A stretch of DNA of 64,000 nucleotides from Paenibacillus amylolyticus (lineage in GTDB: Bacteria > Bacillota > Bacilli > Paenibacillales > Paenibacillaceae). The stretch spans positions 558,001 through 622,000 of the forward strand of contig NZ_BCNV01000001.1 in assembly GCF_001570725.1 (NCBI RefSeq), read 5' to 3'. Every line of letters begins with the position of its first letter. Position 1 is the stretch's first letter. This document shows positions 8,693 through 17,817 of the stretch, piece after piece. The notes beneath the pieces were generated by a model. It saw only the letters and a program-made list of their open reading frames with translations, ran no database searches and had not been told where the DNA came from. The position numbers and the translations under genes were made by a program.

Positions 8693-9871
8693 ATGAGAAA
8701 TTGTGCGATATATAGCTCTCAGTTTGATCTTGATCAGCTGTTTGAAGTGGTTCAATCCATTTATCCAGAGGATTCCATTGAGCGGCAAGAAGACAAGACA
8801 CATATCCAAGTGACTCAGAAGAAATGGTTCAGTAAGAAAACAAAGGGCTTCAATATCATGACGAGCCAGACACATCCAGAGGAATTTACGACCATGATTC
8901 AGGGGATGCTTGGATTTTTGAGTCAGATTGAGGGGCGCAATGCTGCGCTCCAGGAAAAGGTACTGATCAAATGTTCCACACTGAACATGGTGGTTGGTAT
9001 TGAGACGGAAGAGGATATCTCGGAAGAATTCTTTGGCGAGTTATTGCGGTTGGCTGATGCGCTGGATGCCGTCATTTTCTGGGGAGGGGGATCTCTGCTC
9101 AATGCACAAGGCCAGCTACTGCTGGATGTGAATGGAGAATCCGAAGTGGAGGATTACACGGTGACAGCGCACACCAGTTTCCTTGACGATTCCAGACCCC
9201 AATCGGAGTCTGCGATTCAACGTAAAGCACGGTCAGAGCAACTGTTAACGGAACAAGGAGTTCCGTATAATGCGAACTTGCCCGCCAGAGCCGGAGACGA
9301 GTACACGACGATTCGAAGTGAAGCGGAAGTCGCGCGACGTGCGGTTGCTTTGTGTCTTGCTGCGCTTAAAGGGGAGTGCCTGGGAGCTGGTGAAAGTGCG
9401 GAAGATACAGCAGCGTTGGTTCAGGAAGTGATCGACAAGTATGAGGCGACATCATTCTTTTCCCCCGTAGAGAAGGCATTTATCGATCAGCACGGAGCGG
9501 AGCAGCAGGAGATCATCTCCTTCTCCTGGGGATATGAAGCCTACCACGTGATGTTGTGGGCGCTCGGCTATGTGAAGGAACTGGATGCACCAACGGAGTT
9601 GTGTAATGTAGGGAAGGATGTCGGTTATTTGCAGCAGAAGGATAGCTTTGCCGACTTTCTCTCGGATGCATCTCTACGTAGCAAGAGCGAGATTTTGGAT
9701 GAAGCAGATCTGATCTACCGTTACAACTGGGTGTGCGTGGATAGTCGTGTAAATGACAAAATACCTCCCGCTGGTCTGAATGGCGGAGTGGCTTATGAAC
9801 GTCACCGTGCATTGAACTGGCTGATCTGTTATCTGGATCAGGACTGGGATGATGTGCGTACAGATACGTAG
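8693..9871 (+). CDS. DUF4272 domain protein
   Basis: A long frame opens at GTG 8684, but the ATG at 8693 is better: GAGGGTG lies seven bases before it. The first 180 residues are an acidic, poorly conserved alpha/beta region. From about residue 195 the pattern is that of DUF4272: RRAVALCLAAL, a WGYEAYHVMLWALGYV helix, LRSKSEILDEADLIYRYNW, and a C-terminal ERHRALNWL plus WDDVRTDT. The function of this family is not known. Its tight spacing behind rtcB suggests joint expression and a possible link to RNA repair or stress, which is inference. A bidirectional terminator follows. Confidence 0.8.
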   Translation: MRNCAIYSSQFDLDQLFEVVQSIYPEDSIERQEDKTHIQVTQKKWFSKKTKGFNIMTSQTHPEEFTTMIQGMLGFLSQIEGRNAALQEKVLIKCSTLNMVVGIETEEDISEEFFGELLRLADALDAVIFWGGGSLLNAQGQLLLDVNGESEVEDYTVTAHTSFLDDSRPQSESAIQRKARSEQLLTEQGVPYNANLPARAGDEYTTIRSEAEVARRAVALCLAALKGECLGAGESAEDTAALVQEVIDKYEATSFFSPVEKAFIDQHGAEQQEIISFSWGYEAYHVMLWALGYVKELDAPTELCNVGKDVGYLQQKDSFADFLSDASLRSKSEILDEADLIYRYNWVCVDSRVNDKIPPAGLNGGVAYERHRALNWLICYLDQDWDDVRTDT

Positions 9872-9900
9872 AACGTGATATTACAGAACATACAACAATA

Positions 9901-9943
9901 CAAACACCCCTATAGCCGTAACAATACGGTTAAAGGGGTGTTT
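9901..9943. terminator. bidirectional terminator between DUF4272 and lacI-type genes
   Basis: AAACACCCCT pairs with AGGGGTGTTT, and the inner AGCCGT with ACGGTT around AACAAT. A-runs and T-runs flank both sides, so it can serve the two convergent genes. Confidence 0.85.
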
Positions 9944-9952
9944 GGCGTGCTT

Positions 9953-10993
9953 TTATCCACTATGCCTGCCGAACTGTTCACGAATAATGACATCAGCAAG
10001 AATCAGCTTTTTCTCTACGCTGCTCTCGGGGTTCGCAATGCGCCACAACATCTGATCCACTGCACGTGAGCCCAGCAATTCCTTGTTCACATTGACTGTG
10101 GCCAGTAATGGAATGTTGTCGTATAGATTATCAAAACCGGTGACTACACACTGATCGGGTACACGAATACCCATACTCTCAAGGGCTTCAATGGTGTATA
10201 ACCCATAGAAATCATTGGCACATACAAAAACTTCAGGCAGATTATCCTCGTTGATCACCGAAGTGAACGTCTGGCGGAACTCGTCCAAGGCCTGATTACT
10301 CAGCTCAGGAATCTGGTTAACTTCCATCCCGTGACCCATGAGTACAGAAGTGTAAGCAATCCAGCGTTCATAGAAACTATGAGCATCACTGATATTGCCG
10401 ACGAACTGGAAGGTTTTGAAGCCCTTGCGGAGCAAATAGAGCATGATCTCACGCATGGATGCAAAGTTATCGGTGAATATGCTGTCGCTGTGGAAAACAG
10501 GGTCCAGATGATCCACCATCACGACCGGAATACCAAGACGCTTGATTTCAAGCAGAATTGGCGTCGAGATGGAGCCGACGGTGATGATTCCCCGAATGGC
10601 ATCCGGATTTAACAAGGTGAATAACTGGTCTGCTGATGGTTCCGTTAGCGTCAGAATATTAATGCCTTTCTGATTTAGCTTGGACGAGATCCCGTTAAAT
10701 ACGGGTCCCCAGTATACGGATTCTTGATTTTGATAACGAACATTGGGAAATAAAATTAAGATCGTACCGCTTGAACGGGTATTCTTCGGGTCCTGAGATT
10801 CATTGCTGTTATACAGTTCACCAGACAACATGCTGTTATCTTTGAAATATCCAAGTTTGCCAGCGGCCTTGAGAATGACATCCCTCGTCTGATCGCTAAC
10901 GCCTGATTTTCCAGACAAAGCCCGTGATACCGCGAATTTCGACAAACCTGTAAAATGTGCAATTTCCTGAATTGTTACCTTCGTCTTCATCAT
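9953..10993 (-). CDS. LacI-family transcriptional regulator
   Basis: Residues 5-55 form a LacI-type helix-turn-helix (VTIQEIAHFTGLSKFAVSRALSG) with hinge helix. Residues 75-346 are a periplasmic-binding-like sensor domain of the GalR/LacI type, ending IIREQFGRHSG. Two ATG codons (10993 and 10990) follow an AAGGATGG site; either could be used. It is transcribed away from the glycan uptake operon starting at 11517, so it is the likely repressor of that operon, with an imported oligosaccharide as probable inducer. A -10 box (TATACT) is on the minus strand at 11055-11060. Confidence 0.9.
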   Translation of the reverse strand: MMKTKVTIQEIAHFTGLSKFAVSRALSGKSGVSDQTRDVILKAAGKLGYFKDNSMLSGELYNSNESQDPKNTRSSGTILILFPNVRYQNQESVYWGPVFNGISSKLNQKGINILTLTEPSADQLFTLLNPDAIRGIITVGSISTPILLEIKRLGIPVVMVDHLDPVFHSDSIFTDNFASMREIMLYLLRKGFKTFQFVGNISDAHSFYERWIAYTSVLMGHGMEVNQIPELSNQALDEFRQTFTSVINEDNLPEVFVCANDFYGLYTIEALESMGIRVPDQCVVTGFDNLYDNIPLLATVNVNKELLGSRAVDQMLWRIANPESSVEKKLILADVIIREQFGRHSG

Positions 10994-11122
10994 ACCATCC
11001 TTACACTCGTAGTTCTGCCGTATTCCTTATTTGGAGCGATGTCCAACTGATTCTAGTATAGCATGTTGTATTTCTCTTAATCTAATAACGGACAGAGAAT
11101 TCAAAATGTTAGTGATGCACAG

Positions 11123-11171
11123 CATTTTAAGATAGACATTGAACATGAAGGTAAGCACATTTTAAGATAGT
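11123..11171. repeat. pair of direct repeats, 36-base period
   Basis: TTTTAAGATAG occurs at 11125-11135 and again at 11161-11171, each preceded by a similar CA-rich stretch. The spacing of 36 bases is close to three and a half helical turns. They lie between the two divergent promoters and could be sites for an additional regulator. Confidence 0.5.
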
Positions 11172-11199
11172 ATGACGAATTTTGTCTTGGTAATTATTA

Positions 11200-11228
11200 T
11201 TTTGTTATTTTTTAAAAATAACAAAATA
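11200..11228. repeat. AT-only inverted repeat
   Basis: ATTTTGTTATTTTT (11200-11213) and AAAAATAACAAAAT (11215-11228) are perfect 14-base complements around a single T. It lies some 130 bases before the operon's promoter, so it is not a terminator of a gene here. It may be an operator or a DNA-structure element. Confidence 0.55.
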
Positions 11229-11355
11229 TCGAAAGTGATCCTGATTTCAATAAGCGTGTACTTAGTGGATGTACTCATGAATAAGCTGTAATACAGGAAA
11301 ATTTGAGCTTAATCAGCATTTTATCAGAATAAATAGAAAATGTTAACAACAAAAA

Positions 11356-11386
11356 TGTTGACGCTTACATTTTGCTGTGTTAAATT
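11356..11386 (+). promoter_or_regulatory. sigma-A-like promoter with overlapping LacI/CcpA-type operator
   Basis: TTGACG (11358-11363), a 17-base spacer and TAAATT (11381-11386) make a reasonable vegetative promoter. TGTTGACGCTTACA (11356-11369), which overlaps the -35, agrees with 12 of 14 positions of the catabolite-responsive/LacI-type consensus TGWAANCGNTNWCA. Binding there would block the polymerase. Either the divergent LacI-type regulator or CcpA could use it. Confidence 0.65.
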
Positions 11387-11516
11387 TTGTTTGTCAAAAA
11401 CAAACAAGAAAATAACAAATGGTGGTGGTCGTTTATTTTCGATTGGTTGATGAGCGGGGTTAAGGATGTAGGGTGAACCATGATTGGTATACACATTCGG
11501 GGAGGTTGTTAAAATC

Positions 11517-12899
11517 ATGATGAGAAGATGGAATGTTCTACCTCTGATGTTATTGGCTGTATTGCTTTTTGTATCCGCTTGCAGCGGTGGGGGAACAGCG
11601 CAGACGGGGACCGATGCAGAGGGAACGACGAACTCAGGCAACAGCACCGAAGTCGCTGAGACAGAGAAAGAAGGCGCAGCGGAAGAAGCTGTAGTGGATG
11701 TTCCTGATCTGGGTGGACGTGTCATCAAGCTTGCGGCCTGGTGGGATCTGAAACCGGCAGGAGAGACGGCCTCCGATAAGGCCAGACTCGATAAAATTGC
11801 AGAGGTCGAGAAGAAATACAACGTAAAACTGGAGTTCATCAACGTACCTTTTGAAGAGTACATGAACAAATTCACAACGTCTGCACTGGCTGGCGAACCG
11901 TTCGCTGACATCGTTCAGATGGAATACAAATCCGCACTACCCGCTATCCTCAAAGGGCAGCTGTTGCCCATCTCCGAATTCACTACACCTGAGAACAACA
12001 TCAACCAAGAGGCTAACCTGATTGCAAAATTTCCTGCCATTGCAGGCAATGAATACGCCTTCGAATCTCCAACCAGCATTGGTCTGGGACTTCACTATAA
12101 CCGTGACTTGTTCAAAAAACTATCATTGCCTGATCCGCAAGAACTGTATAACCAAGGCGAATGGGATTGGGACAAATTCATGGAACTCGCCAAACAGGCA
12201 ACCAAAGATACCAATAACGATGGCAAAATCGACGTATACGGATTCTCAGGCTGGGCCCTTGATGTCGTTCGCCATTTTACCGCAGCCAATGGTGGCACGA
12301 TCGTAGATGATGCAAATAGCAAAGAAGGATTGTCTGATCCGAAAACGATTGAAGCTGCCGAATTCGTCAAACGTCTATATAACGTGGAAAATGTCGTGAA
12401 GGTCAAAACTGGCGACAAAACCAACTGGGAGGAAAGCAATACGTTCAAGGATGGAGACGTAGCGTTGTTCACCGCCGCAGAATGGCAGTTGGGCGATCTC
12501 ACCTTTGCAGTCGGTGTTGTGCCGATTCCGAACGGGCCACAGGGTAGTAAAGAGGTAACCTATGCAAACAACGCGGCATCGGCGAAGTTCATTCCAAAAG
12601 GTGTGGAGGATCCACAGATCGTCTACCAAATCTACGAAGAGACCTTCGATATTCCGCAGATTGAAGAGTATCCAGGTCAGGATTATCTGGAGAGCCGTTA
12701 TACCGACGAGAAGGATATTGCGATCATTCGCGAGCACATCGCTGGAACAGGCCGCATCTTGCTGGATGATGCCTACACAGGATACCCATTCGGAGACTTT
12801 GTGAACGATATCATCAAAAACAATGCTTCCGTGACGGCAACAGCCGAGAAATATAAAGCACAGGCACAAGCGGCCATTGATAAACTCGGCAAACAATAA
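11517..12899 (+). CDS. extracellular solute-binding lipoprotein, family 1
   Basis: The protein (460 residues from the ATG at 11517, with GGGGAGG upstream; a second ATG follows directly) has a lipoprotein signal peptide with lipobox VSAC and lipidated Cys22, then an acidic Gly/Ser/Thr-rich spacer to about residue 60. The remainder is a typical sugar-binding domain (LAAWWDLKP, then FINVPFEEYMNKFTTSALAGEPFADIV). It should deliver an oligosaccharide to one of the two permease pairs in the same operon. A hairpin terminator after it would let it be made in excess over the downstream genes. Confidence 0.9.
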   Translation: MMRRWNVLPLMLLAVLLFVSACSGGGTAQTGTDAEGTTNSGNSTEVAETEKEGAAEEAVVDVPDLGGRVIKLAAWWDLKPAGETASDKARLDKIAEVEKKYNVKLEFINVPFEEYMNKFTTSALAGEPFADIVQMEYKSALPAILKGQLLPISEFTTPENNINQEANLIAKFPAIAGNEYAFESPTSIGLGLHYNRDLFKKLSLPDPQELYNQGEWDWDKFMELAKQATKDTNNDGKIDVYGFSGWALDVVRHFTAANGGTIVDDANSKEGLSDPKTIEAAEFVKRLYNVENVVKVKTGDKTNWEESNTFKDGDVALFTAAEWQLGDLTFAVGVVPIPNGPQGSKEVTYANNAASAKFIPKGVEDPQIVYQIYEETFDIPQIEEYPGQDYLESRYTDEKDIAIIREHIAGTGRILLDDAYTGYPFGDFVNDIIKNNASVTATAEKYKAQAQAAIDKLGKQ

Positions 12900-12922
12900 T
12901 AACACTTATCACCAGCAAACGA

Positions 12923-12975
12923 TTCAGGCAGGGGGCTCGTGTCGGCAAAGTTGCACGGAGCCCCTTTTTCCTGAA
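12923..12975 (+). terminator. intra-operon hairpin terminator
   Basis: GGGGCTC-GTG pairs with CAC-GGAGCCCC followed by five T residues. An outer TTCAGG/CCTGAA stem encloses it. It lies between the binding-protein gene and the rest of the operon, with no new promoter evident, so partial read-through is likely. Confidence 0.8.
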
Positions 12976-13025
12976 CCACCAAATCGGCATTGCTGGCATC
13001 AGCCTTGATGAGGAGGACTCGTAGG

Positions 13026-15953
13026 ATGGCTGGAATTCTACAACGCAAGACATGGATATTGTCCACAGTGATCATCGTGGCGGCAGCCTGCATCATTCTA
13101 TATGTAACTTCCGGCTCTGATGTGAAGAGTGCAGACATTCCACCTGGCAGTCTGCCTGCCATTGAAGTGGATGCGATCTTGCAGCAGACCCGGCAGAAAA
13201 AGGGATACGAACAGTATCGATCCGGAACGGGCCAGGCTTCGCAGCCGAATGTGGACATCACCATTGAAGCAGGAGATTACATAAGAGCCGAAGGTGAAGA
13301 CGTCCGCAAACTGACTAATTATGAAGAAATGGATGGTGTATCTCTCCATACCGGAGAGACCGGACAAGTCGATTGGACCATTAACGTACCGGAGACCGGG
13401 CTGTATAACCTGTCCGCGATCTATTTTCCCGTTGAAGGCAAGAGTTCGGCCATTGAGCGTGCATTGTACATTGACGGTGAACTTCCATTTGCGGAAGCCG
13501 CCTATTTGCAGTTTGACCGGGTATGGGCGAATGAGAAAGATATCGTTGAACAGGATAACCAAGGCAATGACCTTCGCCCGAGACAAGTGGAGCAACCTCG
13601 CTGGATGGAAGAAACGTTTCAGGACTCAGACGGGTACGAACAGGCTCCATTCAAGTTTTATTTGGAAAAAGGGGAACACACGCTAACGCTAAAATCATCG
13701 CGTGAGCCCATGGTGATCCGATCCATTCGTCTTTTCAATGAGAAGGCCGCCGTTCCTTACGCAGAGACTGCGGGGGCACAACAATCGGATTCCTCCGGGC
13801 AGCCGAAGGATGTACTTATTCGCATTGAAGGAGAAGCCGCAATTGCCAAATCTTCACCTACGTTATACCCAACAAGCGAAAGGTCAAGTTCTGCTGTATC
13901 TCCTTACAGCGCTTCCCAGGTACGCATCAATACGATTGGTGGCTTTAACTGGCGGCTGCCAGGACAATGGATTGAATGGGAAGTGGATGTGCCGGAGAGT
14001 GGACTTTATCATATCGGTTTTACCGCACAGCAGAATTTTGTCAAAGGCATCTATTCTACACGCAAACTGACCATTGATGGTGAAGTTCCGTTTGCAGAGA
14101 TGGCCAAAGCACCTTTCCGTTACCAAAGCGACTATCGCATTGACGTCATGGGAGGCAAGGAAGCATACAAGTTTCAATTGGACAAAGGAAAACATGTGCT
14201 ACGGCTGGAGAACAGCCTCGGTGACTTTGCACCCCTTATCCGCAATGTGGAGGACAGTCTGTACAACTTGAACTCCATGTACCGACGCATTCTGATGATT
14301 ACAGGTACCAAGCCTGATGAATTCCGGGATTATCGGGTGGATAAGCAGATCCCGAACCTGCTGGAAGTATTCAGCGGAGAAAGTAAACGTCTCAAGGACG
14401 TGGCTGCACAGCTTCGTCTCCTGTCAGGACAGTCCAGTGATCAGGAAGCCTTGATTAAGACGATGGCGCTTCAACTGGACGAGATGATTGACAAGCCAGA
14501 TACCATTCCAAGACGGCTTGCGGCTTATAAAACCAACACAGGCGGTCTCGGCACATGGGTGCAGCAGGCACGAGAACAGCCCCTGGAGATCGACGCACTG
14601 TACGTCACTTCGATCGACCGCGATATTCCCGGCACAGGCATGGGGCCACTCGCGAAGCTCGGTCATGAAGCGAAGATATTCTATCATTCGTTCTTCATTG
14701 ATTATAACCAGATCGGCAATGTAGCCACATCGGAAGATCAGCGGACGGTAACCGTCTGGATTGGTAGTGGACGTGACCAGGCGAATACGATGAAAGCGAT
14801 GATTGACAAGACCTTTACACCAGACAGTGGTATCAATGTCAATCTGAAGCTGGTGAATATGGGAACCCTGCTGCCAGCGACTTTGTCTGGTGAAGGACCG
14901 GACGTAGCGATGCAGATCGGCAACGATCTGCCGGTGAACTTTGCGATGCGGAACTCGGCTGTAGATCTGACGCAATTCAGTGATTATAGCAGCGTGGAAC
15001 AGGAGTTCAGGGAAAGTGCGATCGTGCCGTATGCCTATGACTCAGGCGTATATGCTCTGCCGGAAACACAAACCTTTAATATGCTGTTTTATCGTAAAGA
15101 CGTGCTTGAAGAACTGGGGCTTGAAGTGCCTCAGAACTGGGAGGATGTTGAAGCTCTGCTCGCGATTCTGAGCAAGAATCATATGGAATTCGGTATGCCG
15201 ATTGTGACCCAGGCCAATATGCAGGGTGTCAATATTCCGCCGAACTCGCAGTATGCAACGATGCTGCTTCAGAACGGAGGCGCTTTCTATCGGAACGATG
15301 ACAAGGAGTCAGATCTGGATTCCCGGATCGGGATTGAGACGTTCAAGCAGTGGACGGAGTTCTATACCGATTACAAGCTGGAGCGGGAATATGATTTTGC
15401 CAACCGTTTCCGGACAGGACAGATGCCTATTGGACTAACGGATTACACCATGTACAACCAGTTGTCCGTATTTGCACCGGAGATTCGGGGACTATGGGGA
15501 TTCGTTCCTGTCCCGGGAACCGTTCAGGCGGATGGAACCTTGAATCGGGACGTACCGGGTGGAGGCAGCGCGGTCATGATGCTGGAAAGTGCCAAGGATC
15601 AGGACGCGGCGTGGGAGTTCATGAAGTGGTGGACCAGTACACCGATTCAGGCGGAATTCGGACGGGAGATGGAAGGGCTGATGGGTGCGGCTGCCCGTTA
15701 TCCAACGGCAAACATCAAGGCACTGGATTCCCTGCCGTGGCCTGCGGAGGATTACGCCAATCTCAAAGCGCAATTTGAAACGGTGAAGGGCATTCCTGAA
15801 GTACCCGGTGGTTATTTTACAGGCCGCCATCTGTTCAATGCATTTTACAAAACCGTTGTTGGCCAAGTGGAAGCCAGGGAATCCATTATGGATTATACCC
15901 AATATATTCAGGACGAGATTCGCGTCAAGCGTAATGAATTTGGTCTTCCGTAA
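13026..15953 (+). CDS. membrane-anchored solute-binding protein fused to two carbohydrate-binding-like modules
   Basis: A frame is open from 12990, but AGGAGG at 13011-13016 points to the ATG at 13026 (975 residues). The order is: membrane anchor (10-30); a beta-sandwich module (about 75-240; IEAGDYIRAEGE, VPETGLYNLSAIYFP, KGEHTLTLKSS); a second similar module (about 262-400; IRIEGEAAIAK, WIEWEVDVPESGLYHIGF, KGKHVLRLEN); a helical linker (405-560); and a family 1 solute-binding domain (from about 572 to the end). Solute-binding proteins are normally 400-550 residues, so the fusion is unusual. The modules resemble CBM6/CBM35-type folds and may hold a polysaccharide at the surface; that role is inferred. 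Confidence 0.85.
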   Translation: MAGILQRKTWILSTVIIVAAACIILYVTSGSDVKSADIPPGSLPAIEVDAILQQTRQKKGYEQYRSGTGQASQPNVDITIEAGDYIRAEGEDVRKLTNYEEMDGVSLHTGETGQVDWTINVPETGLYNLSAIYFPVEGKSSAIERALYIDGELPFAEAAYLQFDRVWANEKDIVEQDNQGNDLRPRQVEQPRWMEETFQDSDGYEQAPFKFYLEKGEHTLTLKSSREPMVIRSIRLFNEKAAVPYAETAGAQQSDSSGQPKDVLIRIEGEAAIAKSSPTLYPTSERSSSAVSPYSASQVRINTIGGFNWRLPGQWIEWEVDVPESGLYHIGFTAQQNFVKGIYSTRKLTIDGEVPFAEMAKAPFRYQSDYRIDVMGGKEAYKFQLDKGKHVLRLENSLGDFAPLIRNVEDSLYNLNSMYRRILMITGTKPDEFRDYRVDKQIPNLLEVFSGESKRLKDVAAQLRLLSGQSSDQEALIKTMALQLDEMIDKPDTIPRRLAAYKTNTGGLGTWVQQAREQPLEIDALYVTSIDRDIPGTGMGPLAKLGHEAKIFYHSFFIDYNQIGNVATSEDQRTVTVWIGSGRDQANTMKAMIDKTFTPDSGINVNLKLVNMGTLLPATLSGEGPDVAMQIGNDLPVNFAMRNSAVDLTQFSDYSSVEQEFRESAIVPYAYDSGVYALPETQTFNMLFYRKDVLEELGLEVPQNWEDVEALLAILSKNHMEFGMPIVTQANMQGVNIPPNSQYATMLLQNGGAFYRNDDKESDLDSRIGIETFKQWTEFYTDYKLEREYDFANRFRTGQMPIGLTDYTMYNQLSVFAPEIRGLWGFVPVPGTVQADGTLNRDVPGGGSAVMMLESAKDQDAAWEFMKWWTSTPIQAEFGREMEGLMGAAARYPTANIKALDSLPWPAEDYANLKAQFETVKGIPEVPGGYFTGRHLFNAFYKTVVGQVEARESIMDYTQYIQDEIRVKRNEFGLP

Positions 15954-15971
15954 GCAGAGGGAGGGTTAATC

Positions 15972-16940
15972 GTGCCACAAATATCACTCCGAGACGGACA
16001 AAACAGTCCTCCTGAGAAAGCGTCAAGGATGGGCATGAAATCGTGGTGGAGCTGGAAGCTCCAGGAAATGAAGGCCAGCAAACATTCCTATGTCCTGCTT
16101 GCACCTTATATGCTCCTGTTCATCATGTTTACCGTGATTCCGGTTGTCATCTCGATCATACTCAGCTTCACCTACTTTAACATGCTGGAATTTCCGCGTT
16201 TTATTGGCTGGCAGAACTATACTCGTCTGTTTCTGGAGGATGATGTATTCCTGATTGCGATCAAGAATACGTTGCTGTTCGCTATTATTACCGGACCAAT
16301 CAGTTATATTGCCTGCTTCGTCTTCGCATGGATCATTAATGAGTTAACGCCGAAATGGAGAGCGTTCATGACGCTGATCTTCTATGCGCCCTCCATCTCG
16401 GGCAATGTATATTTTATCTGGCTGATGATCTTCTCGGGAGATCGTTATGGCATTGCGAATGGGTTGTTGATCAAATGGGGCTTTCTGCTGGAGCCGATCC
16501 AATGGTTGAAGACGGAAGCTTACATTATGCCGATCCTCATTCTTGTGCAACTGTGGCTGAGTCTCGGAACCGGATTTCTGGCGTTTATCGCTGGTTTGCA
16601 GACGGTGGACCGGACGTTGTACGAAGCAGGAGCGGTGGATGGCATTAAAAATCGCTGGCAGGAGCTATGGTACATCACCTTGCCTTCAATGCGTCCGCAG
16701 CTCATGTTCGGCGCAGTCATTCAGCTCACAACCTCGTTTGCCGTGGCCGATGTGTCGATCGCACTGGCCGGGTTCCCGAGCGTGAACTATGCGGCAGAGA
16801 CGGTGGTCACCCACTTGATCGACTTCGGTACAACACGGTTTGAGATGGGCTACGCATCGGCGATTGCCACCGTACTGTTCATGATTATGGTGGGCACCAA
16901 CTTGCTGGTACAGAAACTGCTTCGAAGGGTGGGAGAATAG
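15972..16940 (+). CDS. sugar ABC transporter permease (MalF/UgpA type)
   Basis: The 322-residue inner subunit has about 30 extra N-terminal residues, then six membrane helices. The EAA loop that contacts the ATPase reads LYEAGAVDGIKNRWQELWYI. GTG at 15972 has GAGGGAGGG upstream. It pairs with the next gene, which starts two bases after its stop. No ATP-binding gene is in the operon; in Bacillota such importers share a general ATPase of the MsmX type encoded elsewhere. Confidence 0.9.
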   Translation: MPQISLRDGQNSPPEKASRMGMKSWWSWKLQEMKASKHSYVLLAPYMLLFIMFTVIPVVISIILSFTYFNMLEFPRFIGWQNYTRLFLEDDVFLIAIKNTLLFAIITGPISYIACFVFAWIINELTPKWRAFMTLIFYAPSISGNVYFIWLMIFSGDRYGIANGLLIKWGFLLEPIQWLKTEAYIMPILILVQLWLSLGTGFLAFIAGLQTVDRTLYEAGAVDGIKNRWQELWYITLPSMRPQLMFGAVIQLTTSFAVADVSIALAGFPSVNYAAETVVTHLIDFGTTRFEMGYASAIATVLFMIMVGTNLLVQKLLRRVGE

Positions 16941-16942
16941 CT

Positions 16943-17806
16943 ATGGCTGCAATTGCGACAGGCAAAAAGCGGGTAAATCGCTCGCTATCGGGAAGTCTCT
17001 CCCTGTTTGCCCTTCTGCTCGTATTTGGTGCCTTCATGGTGCTGCCGCTGATCTATGCAATCAACAATGCATTCAAACCATTGGATGAGATTTTCACCTT
17101 TCCACCAACGCTGTTTGTCAAAAATCCGACGTTCAGCAACTTTACAGATCTGCTGAATCTGCTGAGTGACTCGTGGGTGCCGTTCTCACGTTATATATTC
17201 AACACAGTGTTTATAACCGGCATCGGTATCGTAGGCCATGTGCTGCTAGCTTCCGCAGCGGCTTACCCGCTTGCCAAACACAAGTTTCCGGGCAAAGTAT
17301 TCATGTTCCAAGTGGTCGTACTGTCACTGATGTTCACACCTGCGGTGACGGCCATTCCGAACTATATGATCATGTCATGGCTCGGATGGATCGACACCTA
17401 CTGGGCCGTTATTATTCCGGCATTTGCCTATTCACTCGGGTTATATCTGATGAAGCAGTTCATGGAGCAGATCCCGGATGCGCTGCTGGAAGCGGCCAAG
17501 ATTGATGGTGCCAGTGAATACCGGATCTTCTGGTCCATCGTCATGCCCAATGTGAAGCCAGCTTGGCTTACATTGATCATTCTACTGTTCCAGATGTTAT
17601 GGGGCAGTGATGGCAATGGATACATCTATAGCGAGCAGCTCAAGACCCTGCATTATGCAGCAGGTCAGATTATTCAGGGCGGAATATCCCGGGCAGGAGC
17701 GGGTGCTGCGGTAGCACTGATTTTGATGAGTGTGCCGATCACGCTATTTATTTTCTCTCAGAGCCGAATCATTGAGACGATGGCGAGTTCGGGCATGAAG
17801 GATTAA
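16943..17806 (+). CDS. sugar ABC transporter permease (MalG type)
   Basis: The 287-residue partner permease has six helices and the EAA loop LLEAAKIDGASEYRIFWSI. It begins two bases after the previous stop. With its partner it forms the first of two permease pairs in this operon. The stretch after the EAA loop (GSDGNGYIYSEQLKTLHYA) is longer and more polar than usual, so this pair may have diverged for an unusual substrate. Confidence 0.9.
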   Translation: MAAIATGKKRVNRSLSGSLSLFALLLVFGAFMVLPLIYAINNAFKPLDEIFTFPPTLFVKNPTFSNFTDLLNLLSDSWVPFSRYIFNTVFITGIGIVGHVLLASAAAYPLAKHKFPGKVFMFQVVVLSLMFTPAVTAIPNYMIMSWLGWIDTYWAVIIPAFAYSLGLYLMKQFMEQIPDALLEAAKIDGASEYRIFWSIVMPNVKPAWLTLIILLFQMLWGSDGNGYIYSEQLKTLHYAAGQIIQGGISRAGAGAAVALILMSVPITLFIFSQSRIIETMASSGMKD

Positions 17807-17817
17807 GGGGGAACGAT

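Larger units (their letters stand above)
10994..11516. other. 523-base divergent regulatory region
   Basis: This AT-rich stretch separates the LacI-type gene from the glycan operon and has no gene. From left to right it holds the lacI-type promoter (-10 at 11055-11060, minus strand), two direct repeats (11123-11171), a 29-base AT hairpin (11200-11228), a sigma-A-like promoter overlapped by a LacI-type operator (11356-11386), and a second inverted repeat TTGTTTG/CAAACAA around 11387-11407 in the presumed transcript leader. Confidence 0.65.

Noticed and set aside
10331..10612. 93-codon frame opposite the LacI-type gene
   Set aside because: Shadow of a clearly coding regulator gene; no ribosome binding site or protein-like pattern.
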